Notes: generated by a model not told the origin, from the letters alone. Counted from the first letter of the stretch, positions 1 to 10,585 are shown. The stretch: DNA of 64,000 bases from Bacteroidales bacterium UBA6377 (GCA_002438805.1 DJQV01000022.1:88743-152742); one strand, 5' to 3'. A program made the numbers and translations.

Positions 1-480
1 GAAGAGTTGTGCCGTTTCTTGAGCGAGAATGGTCTGAGCCAGTGCGACTCTGCGGCTGATGCCTGCGCCGGAGACTGGCCTAAAGGTAAGCCGAACACGG
101 GTTTTGCACAGTTTTTCACCGGAAAAAGTTTCCTCGCGCCTCTCTCCCCGAAGAATCTCGACCCGGGAGAAGCCACGGCCCTTCCTATGAACAATGTAAC
201 ATTCGAGCCGGGATGCCGCAACAACTGGCATGTCCATCACGGAGCCCGGCAGATTCTCATCTGCGTCAGCGGCAGAGGTTGGTATCAAGAGTGGGGAAAG
301 CCTGCCATTCCGCTCAAGGCCGGTGATGTCATTGACATACCGGAAGGGGTAAAACACTGGCACGGGGCACAGAAAGATTCGTGGTTCCAGCATATCACGA
401 CCCATGTCGCCACGGGGACGGCTGAAGTCTCGAACGAGTGGCTGGAACCGGTTGATGATGAACAATATTTGAATTTGTAA
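1..480 (+). CDS. Cupin-domain protein, 3' part (5' end outside window)
   Basis: The frame is open from base 1 with no in-frame ATG before the recognisable domain, so the gene very probably begins upstream of the window; the TTG at 7 is only a possible start. The readable 159 residues hold a single cupin barrel. Metal-binding motif 1 is seen as NNWHVHH followed by a glycine turn (ICVSGRG), and motif 2 as GDVIDIPEGVKHWHG, so three or more metal-ligand histidines are present. This form matches the small cupins annotated as carboxymuconolactone-decarboxylase-associated or mandelonitrile-lyase-like proteins. No substrate can be read from the sequence. The stop is 3 nt before the next ATG, so it is likely co-transcribed with the DXS-like gene. 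Confidence 0.8.
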   Translation, partial: EELCRFLSENGLSQCDSAADACAGDWPKGKPNTGFAQFFTGKSFLAPLSPKNLDPGEATALPMNNVTFEPGCRNNWHVHHGARQILICVSGRGWYQEWGKPAIPLKAGDVIDIPEGVKHWHGAQKDSWFQHITTHVATGTAEVSNEWLEPVDDEQYLNL

Positions 481-483
481 AAA

Positions 484-2244
484 ATGTATATAGAGAAAAT
501 AAAGTCGCCAGCGGACTTGAAGGGGCTGGATGTCGAAGCGCTCAAAGTGGTCGCCGATGAGACAAGGCAGGCTGTGCTCAGCCGAGTGAGCAGGCACGGC
601 GGACATGTTGGACCGAACCTGGGGTTTGTGGAGGCAACTGTGGCACTTCACTATGTTTTCAATGCTCCAGTTGACAAGCTAGTGTTCGACGTGAGCCACC
701 AAAGTTATGCGCACAAGATTCTGACCGGAAGGGCTTCCGGATTTTTGGGAGATGTTGATCAGATGAATGCCGTGTCCGGCTATACCTCTCCTGCGGAAAG
801 CCCTGAATATGACCTGTTTGAGATAGGGCACACCTCCACTTCCGTAAGCCTCGCGACCGGTCTCCAGAAAGCACGGGACATCCGCGGGACACATGAAAAC
901 ATCATAGCCGTCATCGGAGACGGGTCCCTCTCGGGTGGCGAGGCCTTCGAGGGGCTTGACGAGGCATCCGAACTCGGCACAGGCATCATCATAGTCGTGA
1001 ACGACAACGAGATGTCGATAGCAGAGAATCATGGTGGCATATACAAGAATCTGCGCGCCCTGCGAGAAAACGGAGGCGAGTGCCGGGACAACTGGTTCAA
1101 GGCCTGGGGCTTTGACTACAAGTATCTTGAAGAAGGCAACGATGTCGGGAAACTGATAGAGGTCTTCCGTAGCGTCAAAGACACTGATCACCCGATGGTA
1201 GTACATATACACACAGAAAAAGGACATGGTTTCGCACCGGCGGTAGCGAACAAGGAAGCATGGCATTACGGAGCACCTTTCAATCCTGTCGACGGCAGCA
1301 GGCCGCCGATGCCAGCGGTTGAGACTTATGAGGAGCTCCTGAGCGACTGGATGCTTCGAGAGATGAAGACTGACCCGACGTTGATAGCGGTCACCGCAGG
1401 GACACCTTCTGCGGCCGGATTCACTCCAGAAAAACGCCGGGAGGCAGGCCGGCAGCATGTGGACATGGGCATAGCGGAGGAGCAGGCCGCAGCCATGAGT
1501 TCCGGCATGGCAAAGGGTGGACTCCGTCCGGTCTGGACCGTCTACAGCACTTTCGTCCAGAGGGCCTACGACCAGATTGCCCAGGATATATGCATCAATT
1601 CCAATCCGGTGGTTATCAACGTAGTAGGTGGCGGAGTAAACTCGATGAACGACATCACTCACATCTGCCTCTTCGACATTCCGATGCTTTGCAGCATCCC
1701 GGGACTTGTCTACCTTGCACCGACAAACTGCGAAGAATATTTTGCGATGCTGCGCTGGGCCATCCTCCAGAACAAGATGCCGGTGGCCCTCAGAGTCCCT
1801 ACGGGAGCTGTGGTTCATGCGTCTGGGCCGGTTGATGTTGAATACGGGTATGAGCCTGAGTATAAGACGGTCCGTAAGGGTTCTCAGGTTGCTGTCATAG
1901 CTGCCGGCTCATTCTTCCAAAAGGGCGAGGCGGTCGTGAAGATGCTCTCAGACAAGGGCATCGATGCCACTCTCATCAACCCGCGCTATCTCAATGGCGT
2001 CGATGCTGTGACGCTTGACAGGCTCAAAGCTGACCATCGTCTGGTAGTTACACTTGAAGACGGCAGCAAGGACGGCGGATTCGGGGAGCGGATCGCTGCG
2101 TATTATGGTGCTTCCGATATGAAGGCCCTGGTCGGCGGAATAAAAAAGGGACATTATGACCGCTTCGATGTGCAGCAGCTCCTCTCTGACAATCGCCTGT
2201 TGGACGAGCAGATAGTGGAGGACATCCTCGCCATCTTGGGGTGA
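484..2244 (+). CDS. DXS-like transketolase (1-deoxy-D-xylulose-5-phosphate synthase family)
   Basis: A 586-residue thiamine-diphosphate enzyme with the N-terminal, pyrimidine-binding and C-terminal transketolase domains in order. The ThDP/Mg motif runs from GDGSLSGG (about residues 145-152) to NDNEMS (about 173). The cofactor-activating glutamate lies in MGIAEEQAA (about 328-336). The opening residues HGGHVGPNLG and FDVSHQSYAHKILTGR follow the DXS pattern. It is shorter than canonical DXS (about 620), and DXS usually reads VGHQ and GDGAMTAG, where this protein has VSHQ and GDGSLSGG. It may therefore be a paralogue with another aldehyde acceptor rather than the MEP-pathway enzyme. The linked upstream cupin gene would be odd next to a housekeeping dxs. 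Confidence 0.75.
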   Translation: MYIEKIKSPADLKGLDVEALKVVADETRQAVLSRVSRHGGHVGPNLGFVEATVALHYVFNAPVDKLVFDVSHQSYAHKILTGRASGFLGDVDQMNAVSGYTSPAESPEYDLFEIGHTSTSVSLATGLQKARDIRGTHENIIAVIGDGSLSGGEAFEGLDEASELGTGIIIVVNDNEMSIAENHGGIYKNLRALRENGGECRDNWFKAWGFDYKYLEEGNDVGKLIEVFRSVKDTDHPMVVHIHTEKGHGFAPAVANKEAWHYGAPFNPVDGSRPPMPAVETYEELLSDWMLREMKTDPTLIAVTAGTPSAAGFTPEKRREAGRQHVDMGIAEEQAAAMSSGMAKGGLRPVWTVYSTFVQRAYDQIAQDICINSNPVVINVVGGGVNSMNDITHICLFDIPMLCSIPGLVYLAPTNCEEYFAMLRWAILQNKMPVALRVPTGAVVHASGPVDVEYGYEPEYKTVRKGSQVAVIAAGSFFQKGEAVVKMLSDKGIDATLINPRYLNGVDAVTLDRLKADHRLVVTLEDGSKDGGFGERIAAYYGASDMKALVGGIKKGHYDRFDVQQLLSDNRLLDEQIVEDILAILG

Positions 2245-2251
2245 CGACGGT

Positions 2252-2315
2252 TTAGGCTGGCTTCGGTTTGGGCTGACTGTTGCTTAGGCTGGCTTCGGTT
2301 TGGGCTGACTGTTGC
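2252..2315. repeat. Perfect 32-bp tandem duplication
   Basis: Two identical 32-bp units, 2252-2283 and 2284-2315, beginning TTAGGCTGGCTTCGG and ending GACTGTTGC. They lie 8 nt after the transketolase stop codon. No coding sense and no hairpin followed by a T tract is seen. Confidence 0.9.
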
Positions 2316-2435
2316 ACTGACTTTATGGTGGAGTGGGCCGGTGGCAGTCTGGGCAGGTGTTATGTGATGAGCGCAGAGCAATGTCCTTCAGGTGAATGCG
2401 TCAGTGAGAGATGCGGAGCCTGCGACAGACGAAGC

Positions 2436-2543
2436 GGTGGCGAATAAAACATTATCAATCAGTACTTTAAACGTTTAGCCTCCCCGAATATGGGCATAGG
2501 CCATATCGCCTTGCACCTCAGTATCAGGCACTTATCCGCCACC
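2436..2543 (+). mobile_element. MITE-like element, copy A (108 bp)
   Basis: Terminal inverted repeats are GGTGGCGAATAA at 2436-2447 and TTATCCGCCACC at 2532-2543, one mismatch between the arms. The interior is clearly related to copy B at 36817-36924 (opposite orientation), for example ATCAATCAG near the left end and a shared CATAGGCCATA. Both copies are 108 bp. It has no coding capacity. Homology to copy B continues for about 80 bp upstream (2353-2435). Confidence 0.75.
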
Positions 2544-2878
2544 GCTCGCACAACTTAGATGAGCATGTCATGAGCATCAGCCTTTTATCCGGCCAAAGGG
2601 CGTTTCTCTGGACATTGCCATGCCTCGTTGACACCATCTCACGTCAAGTCCGGTTTTTCACCAAACTCGGTCATGACATCATGGCCTGCACAAGCCTCCA
2701 TGGCAGGCGGACATGACCAAGGGGCCTGGGAGGGTACGTCGGCTACGCCTGCCTCAGTCGGAATGCGGCCAGAGATGGCTGCCCACGACCGAGGCTGACG
2801 GATTCGCCCCAAACCAGCATCAGGCGGCGCGGGACTGTGATTGGAGCAACATGCGTTCATCAGCGGACCGCCCGGGGC

Positions 2879-3190
2879 CGGGACTTTGCCTGCAAAGTCG
2901 GAAAGCGACTTTCCGGAGGGCCGCGTCAGCGGCGCGGCGGAGCGTCAGAGGTTCCTCTTTCCAATCTACCGATGGGAAGGTAGGGGTAAAAAGTGCGAAA
3001 AATGCCCATACCTTCGGAGCGAGAATGCCACAGAACGCTGCGTATGGGCAGTGACCTTTGCAGGTAGGGGTATTTTTGACCATTATCACCCCTACCTCAC
3101 ACAATTTTCGGGTAATGGAACCGGAGGAGGGGCGAGTGATGAGCACCGGCGCGGTCGCGGGACTTTGCCTGCAAAGTCGGAAAGCGACTT
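2879..3190. repeat. 33-bp direct repeat pair with nested palindromes
   Basis: Identical 33-bp copies at 2879-2911 and 3158-3190. Each contains GACTTTG-CCTG-CAAAGTC followed by GGAAAG-CGA-CTTT, so each can fold into a hairpin by itself. The pair brackets the composite palindrome at 2979-3097. Confidence 0.85.
2979..3097. repeat. Composite palindromic repeat, copy 1
   Basis: Two stem-loops with GGTAGGGGTA arms (2979-2988 with 3003-3012; 3063-3072 with 3087-3096) joined by a conserved middle containing TGCCACAGAACGCTG. The first loop has the family sequence AAAAGTGCGAAAAA. The right arm of the first stem has two mismatches. Six other members lie in the window. Confidence 0.85.
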
Positions 3191-3230
3191 GAGCGCCGCA
3201 GGGTTTCGGGGATATGCCCCGTAAATATAG

Positions 3231-3312
3231 TGCGGGTGAAGGGACTCGAACCCATACGCACGAAGGCACCAGATCCTAAGTCTGGCTTGGCTACCAATTA
3301 CAACACACCCGC
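3231..3312 (-). tRNA. tRNA-Leu(UAG)
   Basis: Read on the minus strand, the 82-nt cloverleaf has acceptor GCGGGTG (3312-3306) paired with CACCCGC (3238-3232) and discriminator A. The anticodon arm is CCAGA-CTTAGGA-TCTGG, giving anticodon TAG. A long variable arm (GTGCCTTCGTGCG) is present, as expected for class II leucine tRNA, and the T arm has GGTTCGAGTCC. CCA is not encoded. A small hairpin (CGGGG-ATATG-CCCCG, 3207-3221) follows downstream without a T tract. Confidence 0.95.
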
Positions 3313-3596
3313 GTCAGCACAGCCGAAACCGGCTGAGCAGACAAATATACGCAAAAAGCCGATAGCTACCAAATCGTCTTTCAACGAGGGCACGACACGG
3401 CAGGACGAGGGCAATGCACGGCAGAACGAAGGCATGGCTGGAGGCAAGGCACAGCAGACTGAGGGCAAAACAAGGCAAAGCATGGCAGGACGAGAGCAAG
3501 GAAGGAGAACCAGCCCGCAGAACCTTGACAGTGGAAAACATGTCCCCGAAAAGAGAATACCCAATTCCGGCTATGGCGGCAACGTTGACAAATCAG
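3313..3596. other. Gene-free purine-rich stretch between tRNA-Leu and the ZIP gene
   Basis: The plus strand from about 3390 to 3520 is a degenerate array of GGCA(G)RRCRAGGG-like purine-rich units (GGCAGGACGAGGGCA, GGCAGAACGAAGGCA and relatives). A 130-codon open frame spans it, but that frame starts inside the tRNA and encodes only low-complexity Q/G/K/R sequence, so it is not called as a gene. Confidence 0.6.
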
Positions 3597-3604
3597 TATA
3601 TTTG
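3597..3604 (+). promoter_or_regulatory. Bacteroidetes-type -7 element for the ZIP gene
   Basis: TATATTTG matches the TAnnTTTG consensus exactly and lies 22 nt before the ATG at 3627. No good TTTG is seen 19-20 nt further upstream, so the -33 box is weak or absent. Confidence 0.5.
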
Positions 3605-3626
3605 CATCAGTTAGACAGATAAAACA

Positions 3627-4364
3627 ATGAACACTACCACTATACTCGCACTTCTGATCCCGTTCGCCGGCACCGCACTCGGCTCCGGCCTCGTATTCTT
3701 CATCAAAAACGGAATACCGGACAAACTTCAGAAAGCCATGCTCGGATTCGCCTCAGGCGTGATGGTTGCCGCCTCAGTCTGGTCCCTTCTCATCCCGTCC
3801 ATCGACATGTGCGCGGACAGAGGCAGGTTCGCCATGATCCCGGCAATCACAGGACTGCTTGCCGGCTTCGCTTTCCTGCTGCTCATCGACAGGATAACCC
3901 CTCACATACATGCAGGTGGCCAAAAAGAAGGCCCCAAAAGCAAGCTGTCCAAGACTGCGATGCTTGCTCTCGCCGTGACGATCCACAATCTGCCTGAAGG
4001 AATGGCCGCAGGAATCTCCGACACCATAACACTCTCAATAGGCATAGCCATACAGAATATCCCGGAAGGGGCGATAATCTCCATGCCCATGCTCGCGGCC
4101 GGCAACAGCAAAGCCAAATCATTCCTGTTGGGAGCCATGAGCGGCATTGTGGAACCTATAGGAGGCGCACTCGTCCTGATATTGGCCTCATCGGTAACGG
4201 GCATCGTACCTTATATGCTGGCCTTCGCCGCAGGAGCCATGCTCTATGTGGTCGTTGAAGAATTGATCCCGGAGACGGCAGAAGGAGAACATTCCAACCT
4301 CGGTACAATAGGATTCGCCATCGGCTTCGCCCTCATGATGCTGTTGGACACTGTGATGGGATAG
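3627..4364 (+). CDS. ZIP-family divalent metal transporter (GufA-like)
   Basis: A 245-residue integral membrane protein with about eight hydrophobic segments, normal for bacterial ZIP permeases that import Zn2+, Fe2+ or similar ions across the inner membrane. The family signature is doubled: HNLPEGMAAGI in the fourth helix and QNIPEGAIISMPM in the fifth. The glutamine in place of the second histidine is typical of the GufA branch rather than ZupT. A charged, glycine- and lysine-rich loop lies at about residues 90-110 (HIHAGGQKEGPKSK). It converges with the AsmA-like gene and is expressed alone, from the -7 element just upstream. The metal cannot be assigned from sequence. Confidence 0.9.
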   Translation: MNTTTILALLIPFAGTALGSGLVFFIKNGIPDKLQKAMLGFASGVMVAASVWSLLIPSIDMCADRGRFAMIPAITGLLAGFAFLLLIDRITPHIHAGGQKEGPKSKLSKTAMLALAVTIHNLPEGMAAGISDTITLSIGIAIQNIPEGAIISMPMLAAGNSKAKSFLLGAMSGIVEPIGGALVLILASSVTGIVPYMLAFAAGAMLYVVVEELIPETAEGEHSNLGTIGFAIGFALMMLLDTVMG

Positions 4365-4368
4365 AAGC

Positions 4369-7300
4369 CTACTTCTTCCTGATCTTCCGCAGCCAGCGGT
4401 CGAATCGCCGGTCCTTGATCGACGCCTCATACTCCTTCATCATCCGTGTCATGTCCTCCGAAGTAGAATTGAGAGCGGCTGAAACTTCAGCGTCAAGCTC
4501 ATCCTGCTGCTCCTGGACCTCCTGCTGCACAGCGAACTCGTCAGCCATCTCGGCATATTTCTGCATTGTGGCATCATCCAGCCCCTCCTGCGAGGCCTGA
4601 AGAGGATCTTCCACAAGACTGCGAAGATCCAAGGTGCCGACCGCGCTCTCGTTGTGCCGCATCACGGACTCCACTCCCCTGTCGAAAATATCCCTGATGG
4701 ACTTCGCAAGGTTGATCTGTACAGTGTCAAGCTGACGGGTGAACACCGGCACAGTGCCATCGTGGTACTTCGGTCTGCCCAAAGAAACTTTTGTGTGCCC
4801 GGCAGTGCCGTATATGTTGATTCCGAACAATATAGGGAACGGGGCCTTGAGCACCGACAGATGATAGAACATGCTCTTGTCAAAACCCTGCGTCCCACGC
4901 AGAGCAAAGCGGTATTTGTCTGCTCCTAGCACGAAAGGGAAAACCTCTATCCGGCTGTCGTGAATCAGGGCGTCCACATTCATATTGTCGATGTCAAGAG
5001 TCTCCTTCTTCTTGAAAAGGAGCAGGTTAGCCACCTTGCCGAACTGCCCCGTATTGGTCACGCGAAGATCCTTGCCGGACAGACGGACGAGCCCGTCAAG
5101 GGTAGGTATAATCACATTGCGGTTGGTGTCTATCTGCGCCGTGGCCGAAATGTCGCAGCTCAGTTTGCCGTCGAAAGCCTTGAGCACAGGCATCAGCGAA
5201 TCCACAGCCGGAAGCAGGCGGATGATCTCCCCCGCCGACATCTGCGAAAGATTGAGGTTCACACCTGCGGAAATGTCATGCTTGGAACGAGTGGCATAAA
5301 AAGCGTCCAAATAGATCTTGCCCAGCTCCGTGGTGATATAGGTACTGGTGAGCTGCATCGTCCTGTCCTTGATCTTGATACCGGAATACACGGGCCCGAT
5401 GCGCGGGTCGGAGAAGTCCACCCGGGCGGCAGTCAGGCCGACATTGACATCAAGATTGGCCGGAACCACGAAAATCGGGAACTTGTGCAGATCCACCCTG
5501 GCATCGGCCAAAGTGTCAGTGACGAAACTCTCATCATTCTCATCTTCCGTGGCCACCTCGGCGGCATTCTCGCGCCCCACGAGTACGGCAGCCAGAAACT
5601 CATTGACATTCAAGCGCCTTGAGTCAAGATTGAGGCTGGTGCGTATCATGCTCTTGTGAATAAGAGAATGCTTCACCCCGTACATGGTTCCGCTCAAGTT
5701 GACATCCGAGGTGCCGCACTTCACCCCGATGGTGTCGATGTCTATCTTTTCATCGTCAAAATCAGCGTGCAGGGCTGTAAGCCGCGTACGCAGCGGCAGC
5801 ATCGGCGAGGCGAAGAAACCGGAATCAGCCTTGATGTGCCCGGAAGCCGACCAGTTCCTGAGATACTTGACTATAGAAGAATCCAGAGAAATGTCGATGT
5901 CCGCGAAATCAAATTCCTCGCCGTGACGATGTCTCGGACGGCGGTGGCGGTGCTCCTGCCGGGCTGCCAGCTTCTGCACGGCGGCGCTGACATTGGCCCC
6001 GCTAGCCGCATAACGCGAAGATCCAGACTTGAAGAACACCCGCTCCCCTGCAGTGCTGACCTCGATCCGGGGAAGAACCGCCCCGTCCTGTTCGACCTTG
6101 GAGATGTGTGCCTCGTTGAAAATTTTCCTTACACGGGCGGTGAGGCCAGCCCCCTTGTAGAAAAACACACTGTCAAAATCCGCATTTAGGTCAAGGCCTG
6201 AAAGTCTGGAATCCAGACGCACCCCGGCATTGTAGACACAGGCCTCGATGGAATCCGAAGGCATCTTCAGATGCAGATGCCGGCTCTCGAGAGCACCTTT
6301 GATGTCAGTCTGCGCGAATTTGAAATCCTTGAGTTCAGACTGCCGCGCCCGTGCATAGAGAGTCAGGTGCACATCCCCCTCAGCGTGCTCTATATCAAGA
6401 GAATCCTTCCCGGGCAACAGAGACAGCAGCCTCTCAACATCAGCCCTCGCGTCAGCCGAGACACGGAAAAGAGGGTCTTTGCCGAGAAGTTCATCAGCCC
6501 CACCGCCGAGAGACAGGTCAAGCCCCGGGACGGACAGGTCCAACTGATGTATGTCAGCCTTCAGGCGACCTGCCGGAGACAAGTCCGCATCAATGTCAAC
6601 AGCATGCTCAAGACGCAGACTGTCAGGAAGATAAACAGTGGCGGAAGCCGGTATGCGAAGACACGCACTCACAGCAGGCATCCTCCCCCGGGAATAGACC
6701 CCGTCAGCGCTGATGTCGGCTGTCAACAGGGCATCGGTGCTGAAGCCGGCCGCCGCCGGCAAAACCTTGTCGGCATACTCACGGAGCACTTTCTCCACAC
6801 TGCACGCCACAAGACCCGCCGTAGCATCGATGACGACGCTGTCCGGGTAAACCTCAGCCGAACCCTCCAGATTCAGAGGCAGATAGGCAATCTGCGCGGT
6901 CAATCCATCCGCGCCAAGGCTCAGGCGGTCAGAGTGCTTGGAAAACAGAACAGAACCCCTGATCTCAGCCGGAAGCTCAAGCCGGCCCGCAGCAGCAGTC
7001 CCCAGACGCGCTAGAGCCGAAAAATCAAGGGTGAACTTGTCCGGAGCATCCTCCCTCAGCTCGAACTTGCCCACCCCGAGGTCGACCGTGTCCGCCGAAG
7101 CGATGCCGTACACAGAGAGCGAGTCCATACGGAGCTGTGCATCACGCAGATACATCTCACCATCCGACATCTTGAACCCGGCCCCGGCAGCGAATCCGTC
7201 CATATCAACGCAGGCACGCAGCAAAGACGGGGCATCAGTGTAGACGATGCTGGTCCTTTCACCCAAGGAAAGTTTCCCCACGGAAATCAGCGGAATGCTT

Positions 7301-7803
7301 CCGGAAGCCCCAGCCTCCGACACGGTATCGGAAGGGGCCATGAACTTGAGAATGTCAAGGTTGGAGGTCTCGGCGTCAAAACGGTGGACAAAAGCGGAAA
7401 ACCCGTCCACACAAGCTTCCCCGACCTCAATCCTGCCGCCCAGAAGCCCCCACGGATTGACACTGACGCTCAGATGGTCAAACCTGAGCAGAGTATCCGC
7501 AGCCTCTCCCCTTCCGCGCGCGGAAAAGCGGCCGGCAAGGAAAGGGCGATTATAGAAAGATGCGAACCTTTCAGTGGGATAAGTCACGGAAAGGCTGTCG
7601 AGAGTCAGCCTGACTCCCGGGAAACTGCCGAGCAGCGAGACTCTCAGGCGTGAGTACCTGAGAGTCCCGTCAATATTCTCCTCGGCAAACTTGTCCACGG
7701 CCCCGGTGACCAGCTTCGAGTTGAGGGCGATCTGAAGCCCCGTGAAAAGCAGCACCAGAAATCCGAAGACGGAGAAGAGGGCTATTCTAAGCCCTTTTTT
7801 CAC
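4369..7803 (-). CDS. AsmA/TamB-like large envelope protein
   Basis: 1144 residues with an N-terminal signal anchor ([18 protein letters not shown]) followed by a long beta-rich region with the AsmA pattern ([21 protein letters not shown] near the N terminus, AsmA_2-like repeats towards the C terminus). Proteins of this family are thought to span the periplasm and move phospholipids to the outer membrane or limit porin assembly. A histidine/arginine-rich insert ([15 protein letters not shown]) sits in the middle, and the C terminus is a charged helix rich in Q/E/D. The start is GTG at 7803-7801, overlapping the TGA of the fumarase gene (GTGA), so the two are translationally coupled. The substrate is not known. 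Confidence 0.8.
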   Translation of the reverse strand: MKKGLRIALFSVFGFLVLLFTGLQIALNSKLVTGAVDKFAEENIDGTLRYSRLRVSLLGSFPGVRLTLDSLSVTYPTERFASFYNRPFLAGRFSARGRGEAADTLLRFDHLSVSVNPWGLLGGRIEVGEACVDGFSAFVHRFDAETSNLDILKFMAPSDTVSEAGASGSIPLISVGKLSLGERTSIVYTDAPSLLRACVDMDGFAAGAGFKMSDGEMYLRDAQLRMDSLSVYGIASADTVDLGVGKFELREDAPDKFTLDFSALARLGTAAAGRLELPAEIRGSVLFSKHSDRLSLGADGLTAQIAYLPLNLEGSAEVYPDSVVIDATAGLVACSVEKVLREYADKVLPAAAGFSTDALLTADISADGVYSRGRMPAVSACLRIPASATVYLPDSLRLEHAVDIDADLSPAGRLKADIHQLDLSVPGLDLSLGGGADELLGKDPLFRVSADARADVERLLSLLPGKDSLDIEHAEGDVHLTLYARARQSELKDFKFAQTDIKGALESRHLHLKMPSDSIEACVYNAGVRLDSRLSGLDLNADFDSVFFYKGAGLTARVRKIFNEAHISKVEQDGAVLPRIEVSTAGERVFFKSGSSRYAASGANVSAAVQKLAARQEHRHRRPRHRHGEEFDFADIDISLDSSIVKYLRNWSASGHIKADSGFFASPMLPLRTRLTALHADFDDEKIDIDTIGVKCGTSDVNLSGTMYGVKHSLIHKSMIRTSLNLDSRRLNVNEFLAAVLVGRENAAEVATEDENDESFVTDTLADARVDLHKFPIFVVPANLDVNVGLTAARVDFSDPRIGPVYSGIKIKDRTMQLTSTYITTELGKIYLDAFYATRSKHDISAGVNLNLSQMSAGEIIRLLPAVDSLMPVLKAFDGKLSCDISATAQIDTNRNVIIPTLDGLVRLSGKDLRVTNTGQFGKVANLLLFKKKETLDIDNMNVDALIHDSRIEVFPFVLGADKYRFALRGTQGFDKSMFYHLSVLKAPFPILFGINIYGTAGHTKVSLGRPKYHDGTVPVFTRQLDTVQINLAKSIRDIFDRGVESVMRHNESAVGTLDLRSLVEDPLQASQEGLDDATMQKYAEMADEFAVQQEVQEQQDELDAEVSAALNSTSEDMTRMMKEYEASIKDRRFDRWLRKIRKK

Positions 7804-9425
7804 AGACCGAACTTCTTGAAGAAGTCGTTGCCCTTGTCATCCACGAGGATGAACGCAGGGAAATCCACCACGCGGATTTTCCATATCGCCTCCATGCCGA
7901 GTTCAGGATACTCCACACACTCGATGGACTTGATGTTGTTCTGGGCGAGGATGGCGGCAGGGCCTCCGATTGAGCCGAGGTAGAAGCCGCCGTGCTTCTT
8001 GCACGCATCGGTGACGGCCTGGCTGCGGTTGCCCTTGGCAAGCATCACAAGGCTTCCGCCATAATCCTGGAACTCATCCACATACGGATCCATACGGCCG
8101 GCAGTGGTAGGTCCGAGAGAGCCGCATGGCATGCCCTCCGGAGTCTTGGCCGGGCCGGCATAGTAGATCGGATGATCCTTGAAATACTCAGGCATCCCCT
8201 CGCCCGCATCGAGACGGGCCTTGATCTTGGCATGGGCGATGTCACGGGCCACGATGATGGTGCCGTTGAGGCTCAGTCGGGTGCTCACCGGATACTTGGT
8301 GAGCTGCGCGAGAATTTCACTCATCGGGCAGTCGAGGTTGATTTTCACAGCATCGCCTTCGCCAGCGTTGCGGAGATTCTCCGGGATGAGCTCGTACGGC
8401 TTGTCGTCAAGCTTCTCGATCCAGACGCCGTCGGAGTTGATCTTCGTCTTGATGTTGCGGTCGGCGGAGCAGCTCACGCCAAGTCCGATAGGGCAGCTCG
8501 CCCCGTGACGCGGGAGTCTCACCACCCTGACGTCGTGGGCGAAATATTTGCCTCCGAACTGGGCTCCGAGCCCGATTTTGTGGGCCTCGTCGAGGAGCTG
8601 CTTCTCAAGTTCGAGGTCGCGGAACGCCCTGCCGGTCTCGTCCCCCGTGGTCGGAAGATCGTCGTAGTAGTGGGTTGACGCGAGCTTGACTGTGAGGAGG
8701 TTGCGCTCTGCGGAAGTACCCCCGATGACGATGGCGATGTGGTACGGCGGGCAGGCTGCCGTGCCGAGGGTCTTCATCTTGGCGACGAGGAACGGCACAA
8801 GTGTTCCAGGGTTCTGGATGCGGGCCTTGGTCTCCTGGTAGAGGTAGGTCTTGTTGGCCGAGCCGCCGCCCTTGGTCACGCAGAGGAAGCGGTACTCGTC
8901 GCCCTCTGTGGCCTCGATGTCGATCTGGGCAGGGAGGTTGCACTTGGTGTTGACCTCGTTGTACATGTCCAGAGGCGCGTTCTGGGAGTAGCGCAGGTTC
9001 TCCTCGGTGTAGGTCTTGAACACTCCGAGGCTGAGGGCCTCCTCATCGCAGAAGCCTGTCCATACCTGCTGGCCCTTCTCTCCGTGGATGATGGCCGTGC
9101 CGGTGTCCTGGCAGATCGGGAGCTTGCCCTTGCAGGCTATCTCGGCATTGCGCAGGAAGGTGAGGGCCACGTACTTGTCGTTGTCGGAGGCTTCCGGATC
9201 GCTGAGGATCTTGGCAACCTGGGCGTTGTGCGAGCGGCGGAGCATGAAGCTCACGTCACGGAAGGCGGTGTTGGACATGAGGGTCAAGGCCTCCTTTGAG
9301 ACCTTCAGAATCTTGTGTCCCTCGAAGTCGGAGACGCTCACCAGTTTCTCTGAACCTGGGATGCGGTAGTATTCAGTCTTGTCTTCTCCAAGCTGAAACA
9401 TCGGAGCATACTTGAACTCTGTCAT
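7800..9425 (-). CDS. Class I fumarate hydratase (iron-sulfur)
   Basis: 541 residues, the full length of FumA/FumB-type one-chain class I fumarases, which interconvert fumarate and malate with a [4Fe-4S] cluster. Family landmarks are [17 protein letters not shown] with the first cluster cysteine, [53 protein letters not shown] with further cysteines, and [16 protein letters not shown] in the C-terminal beta domain. It follows prfB by 4 nt and overlaps the AsmA-like gene by GTGA, so three genes form a minus-strand unit. In anaerobic Bacteroidales this enzyme serves the reductive branch leading to succinate. Confidence 0.95.
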   Translation of the reverse strand: MTEFKYAPMFQLGEDKTEYYRIPGSEKLVSVSDFEGHKILKVSKEALTLMSNTAFRDVSFMLRRSHNAQVAKILSDPEASDNDKYVALTFLRNAEIACKGKLPICQDTGTAIIHGEKGQQVWTGFCDEEALSLGVFKTYTEENLRYSQNAPLDMYNEVNTKCNLPAQIDIEATEGDEYRFLCVTKGGGSANKTYLYQETKARIQNPGTLVPFLVAKMKTLGTAACPPYHIAIVIGGTSAERNLLTVKLASTHYYDDLPTTGDETGRAFRDLELEKQLLDEAHKIGLGAQFGGKYFAHDVRVVRLPRHGASCPIGLGVSCSADRNIKTKINSDGVWIEKLDDKPYELIPENLRNAGEGDAVKINLDCPMSEILAQLTKYPVSTRLSLNGTIIVARDIAHAKIKARLDAGEGMPEYFKDHPIYYAGPAKTPEGMPCGSLGPTTAGRMDPYVDEFQDYGGSLVMLAKGNRSQAVTDACKKHGGFYLGSIGGPAAILAQNNIKSIECVEYPELGMEAIWKIRVVDFPAFILVDDKGNDFFKKFGL

Positions 9426-9429
9426 ATAA

Positions 9430-10497
9430 TCAGTTTTGCATTAGATATACTTTCATGAACTCGTTGAGGTCGCCGTCCAGCACTCCCTGGGTGTCGGCTG
9501 TCTCGTACCCGGTGCGGAGATCCTTGACCATCTTGTACGGGTGCAGCACGTATGAGCGGATCTGCGAACCCCACTCGATCTTCTTCTTCTGCCCCTCAAG
9601 CTCGGCCTGCTTCTCCTGGCGTTTTTTCAATTCTATGTCGTAGAGGCGGGACTTGAGGATGAGAAGGGCCCGCTGGCGGTTGTCCTGCTGGCTGCGGGTC
9701 TCGGTGTTCTCCACCGTTATGCCGGTCGGGAGGTGGCGCACACGCACACCGGTCTCGACCTTGTTGACGTTCTGGCCCCCATGGCCGCCGGAGCGGAAAG
9801 TGTCCCACTCGATGTCGGAAGGGTTGATCTCTATGTTGATGGTGTCGTCCACAAGGGGATACACGAAAACGGAGCTGAATGTGGTCTGGCGCTTGCCCTG
9901 GGAGTTGAACGGGGATATTCGCACCAATCGGTGTACCCCGGATTCAGCCTTGAGATAGCCGTATGCATAGTCGCCCTCGAACTGGATGGTGGCGGACTTT
10001 ATGCCGGTCTCGTCACCTTCGAGCTCTTCGGTGACGGTCATCTTGTAGCCGTTGCGCTCGCCCCATCTCATGTACATGCGCATCAGCATCGCGCTCCAGT
10101 CGTTGGCCTCCGTGCCGCCGGCCCCGGAGTTGATGGTGAGCACCGCGCCGAGGGAATCCCCCTCCGCACCGAGCATGTTGCGCATTTCGAGATCCTCGAC
10201 CAGAGTCTTGGCATGCTCGAACGCCTCATCCGTCTCCTTGCTCTCCGGATCAAGCTCCAGAAGCACCTCAAGGTCGTCCACAGCCGAACGGGCGGCATCG
10301 AATGAAGTGACCCACGATTTGACGCCGCTCACCCCCTTGAGGAAAGTCTCGGCCTTTTTGGGGTCGTCCCAGAAGTCGGGGGCCTGGGTCTGCGCCTCTT
10401 TATCAGTGAGTTCCTTGCGTTTGGCGTCTATGTCGATGCAGCGCCCGAGCGTGTCCGTCCGGGCCTGCAAATCCTTGATCTGCTCCTGTGTTATCAT
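9430..10497 (-). CDS. prfB: Peptide chain release factor 2
   Basis: 355 residues from the ATG at 10497; a TTG two codons upstream is a less likely start. RF2 recognises UGA and UAA stop codons and triggers peptide release. The catalytic GGQ is seen in [17 protein letters not shown]. The region that in many bacteria carries the autoregulatory +1 frameshift (E. coli LRGYL-UGA-DYDAK) is here a continuous reading frame, [15 protein letters not shown], with no in-frame TGA, so this copy is not controlled by programmed frameshifting. It is the first gene of the prfB-fumarase-AsmA unit and marks the conserved left border of the defence island. Confidence 0.96.
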   Translation of the reverse strand: MITQEQIKDLQARTDTLGRCIDIDAKRKELTDKEAQTQAPDFWDDPKKAETFLKGVSGVKSWVTSFDAARSAVDDLEVLLELDPESKETDEAFEHAKTLVEDLEMRNMLGAEGDSLGAVLTINSGAGGTEANDWSAMLMRMYMRWGERNGYKMTVTEELEGDETGIKSATIQFEGDYAYGYLKAESGVHRLVRISPFNSQGKRQTTFSSVFVYPLVDDTINIEINPSDIEWDTFRSGGHGGQNVNKVETGVRVRHLPTGITVENTETRSQQDNRQRALLILKSRLYDIELKKRQEKQAELEGQKKKIEWGSQIRSYVLHPYKMVKDLRTGYETADTQGVLDGDLNEFMKVYLMQN

Positions 10498-10585
10498 AAT
10501 CAAGCAAAGGTAAGCAATTCTTTCAAATAATTGGCGGGGTCGGGGCTGGAGGTGGCCGCGGTGGCTCAGTGCCTTCGTCCGGGGG

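Larger units (their letters stand above)
2245..3230. other. Gene-free repeat-rich region
   Basis: About 1 kb without a convincing gene. It holds a perfect 32-bp tandem duplication just after the transketolase, a MITE-like element with a longer block shared with 36.8-37.0 kb, a pair of 33-bp direct repeats with nested palindromes, and one full copy of the GGTWGGGGTA composite palindrome. The short open frames here (for example at 2713-3054) are broken across the repeats and show no domain. Confidence 0.7.

Noticed and set aside
679..1818. Long minus-strand open frame (379 codons) opposite the transketolase
   Set aside because: It lies entirely antisense to a gene with clear domains, and its translation is Cys/His/Arg-rich with no family pattern.
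3230..3622. Plus-strand open frame of 130 codons over tRNA-Leu
   Set aside because: It begins inside the tRNA gene and encodes only low-complexity sequence from the purine-rich array.
9430..10503. Programmed frameshift in prfB
   Set aside because: The frame runs through the usual frameshift position without an in-frame TGA or slippery CTT-TGA.
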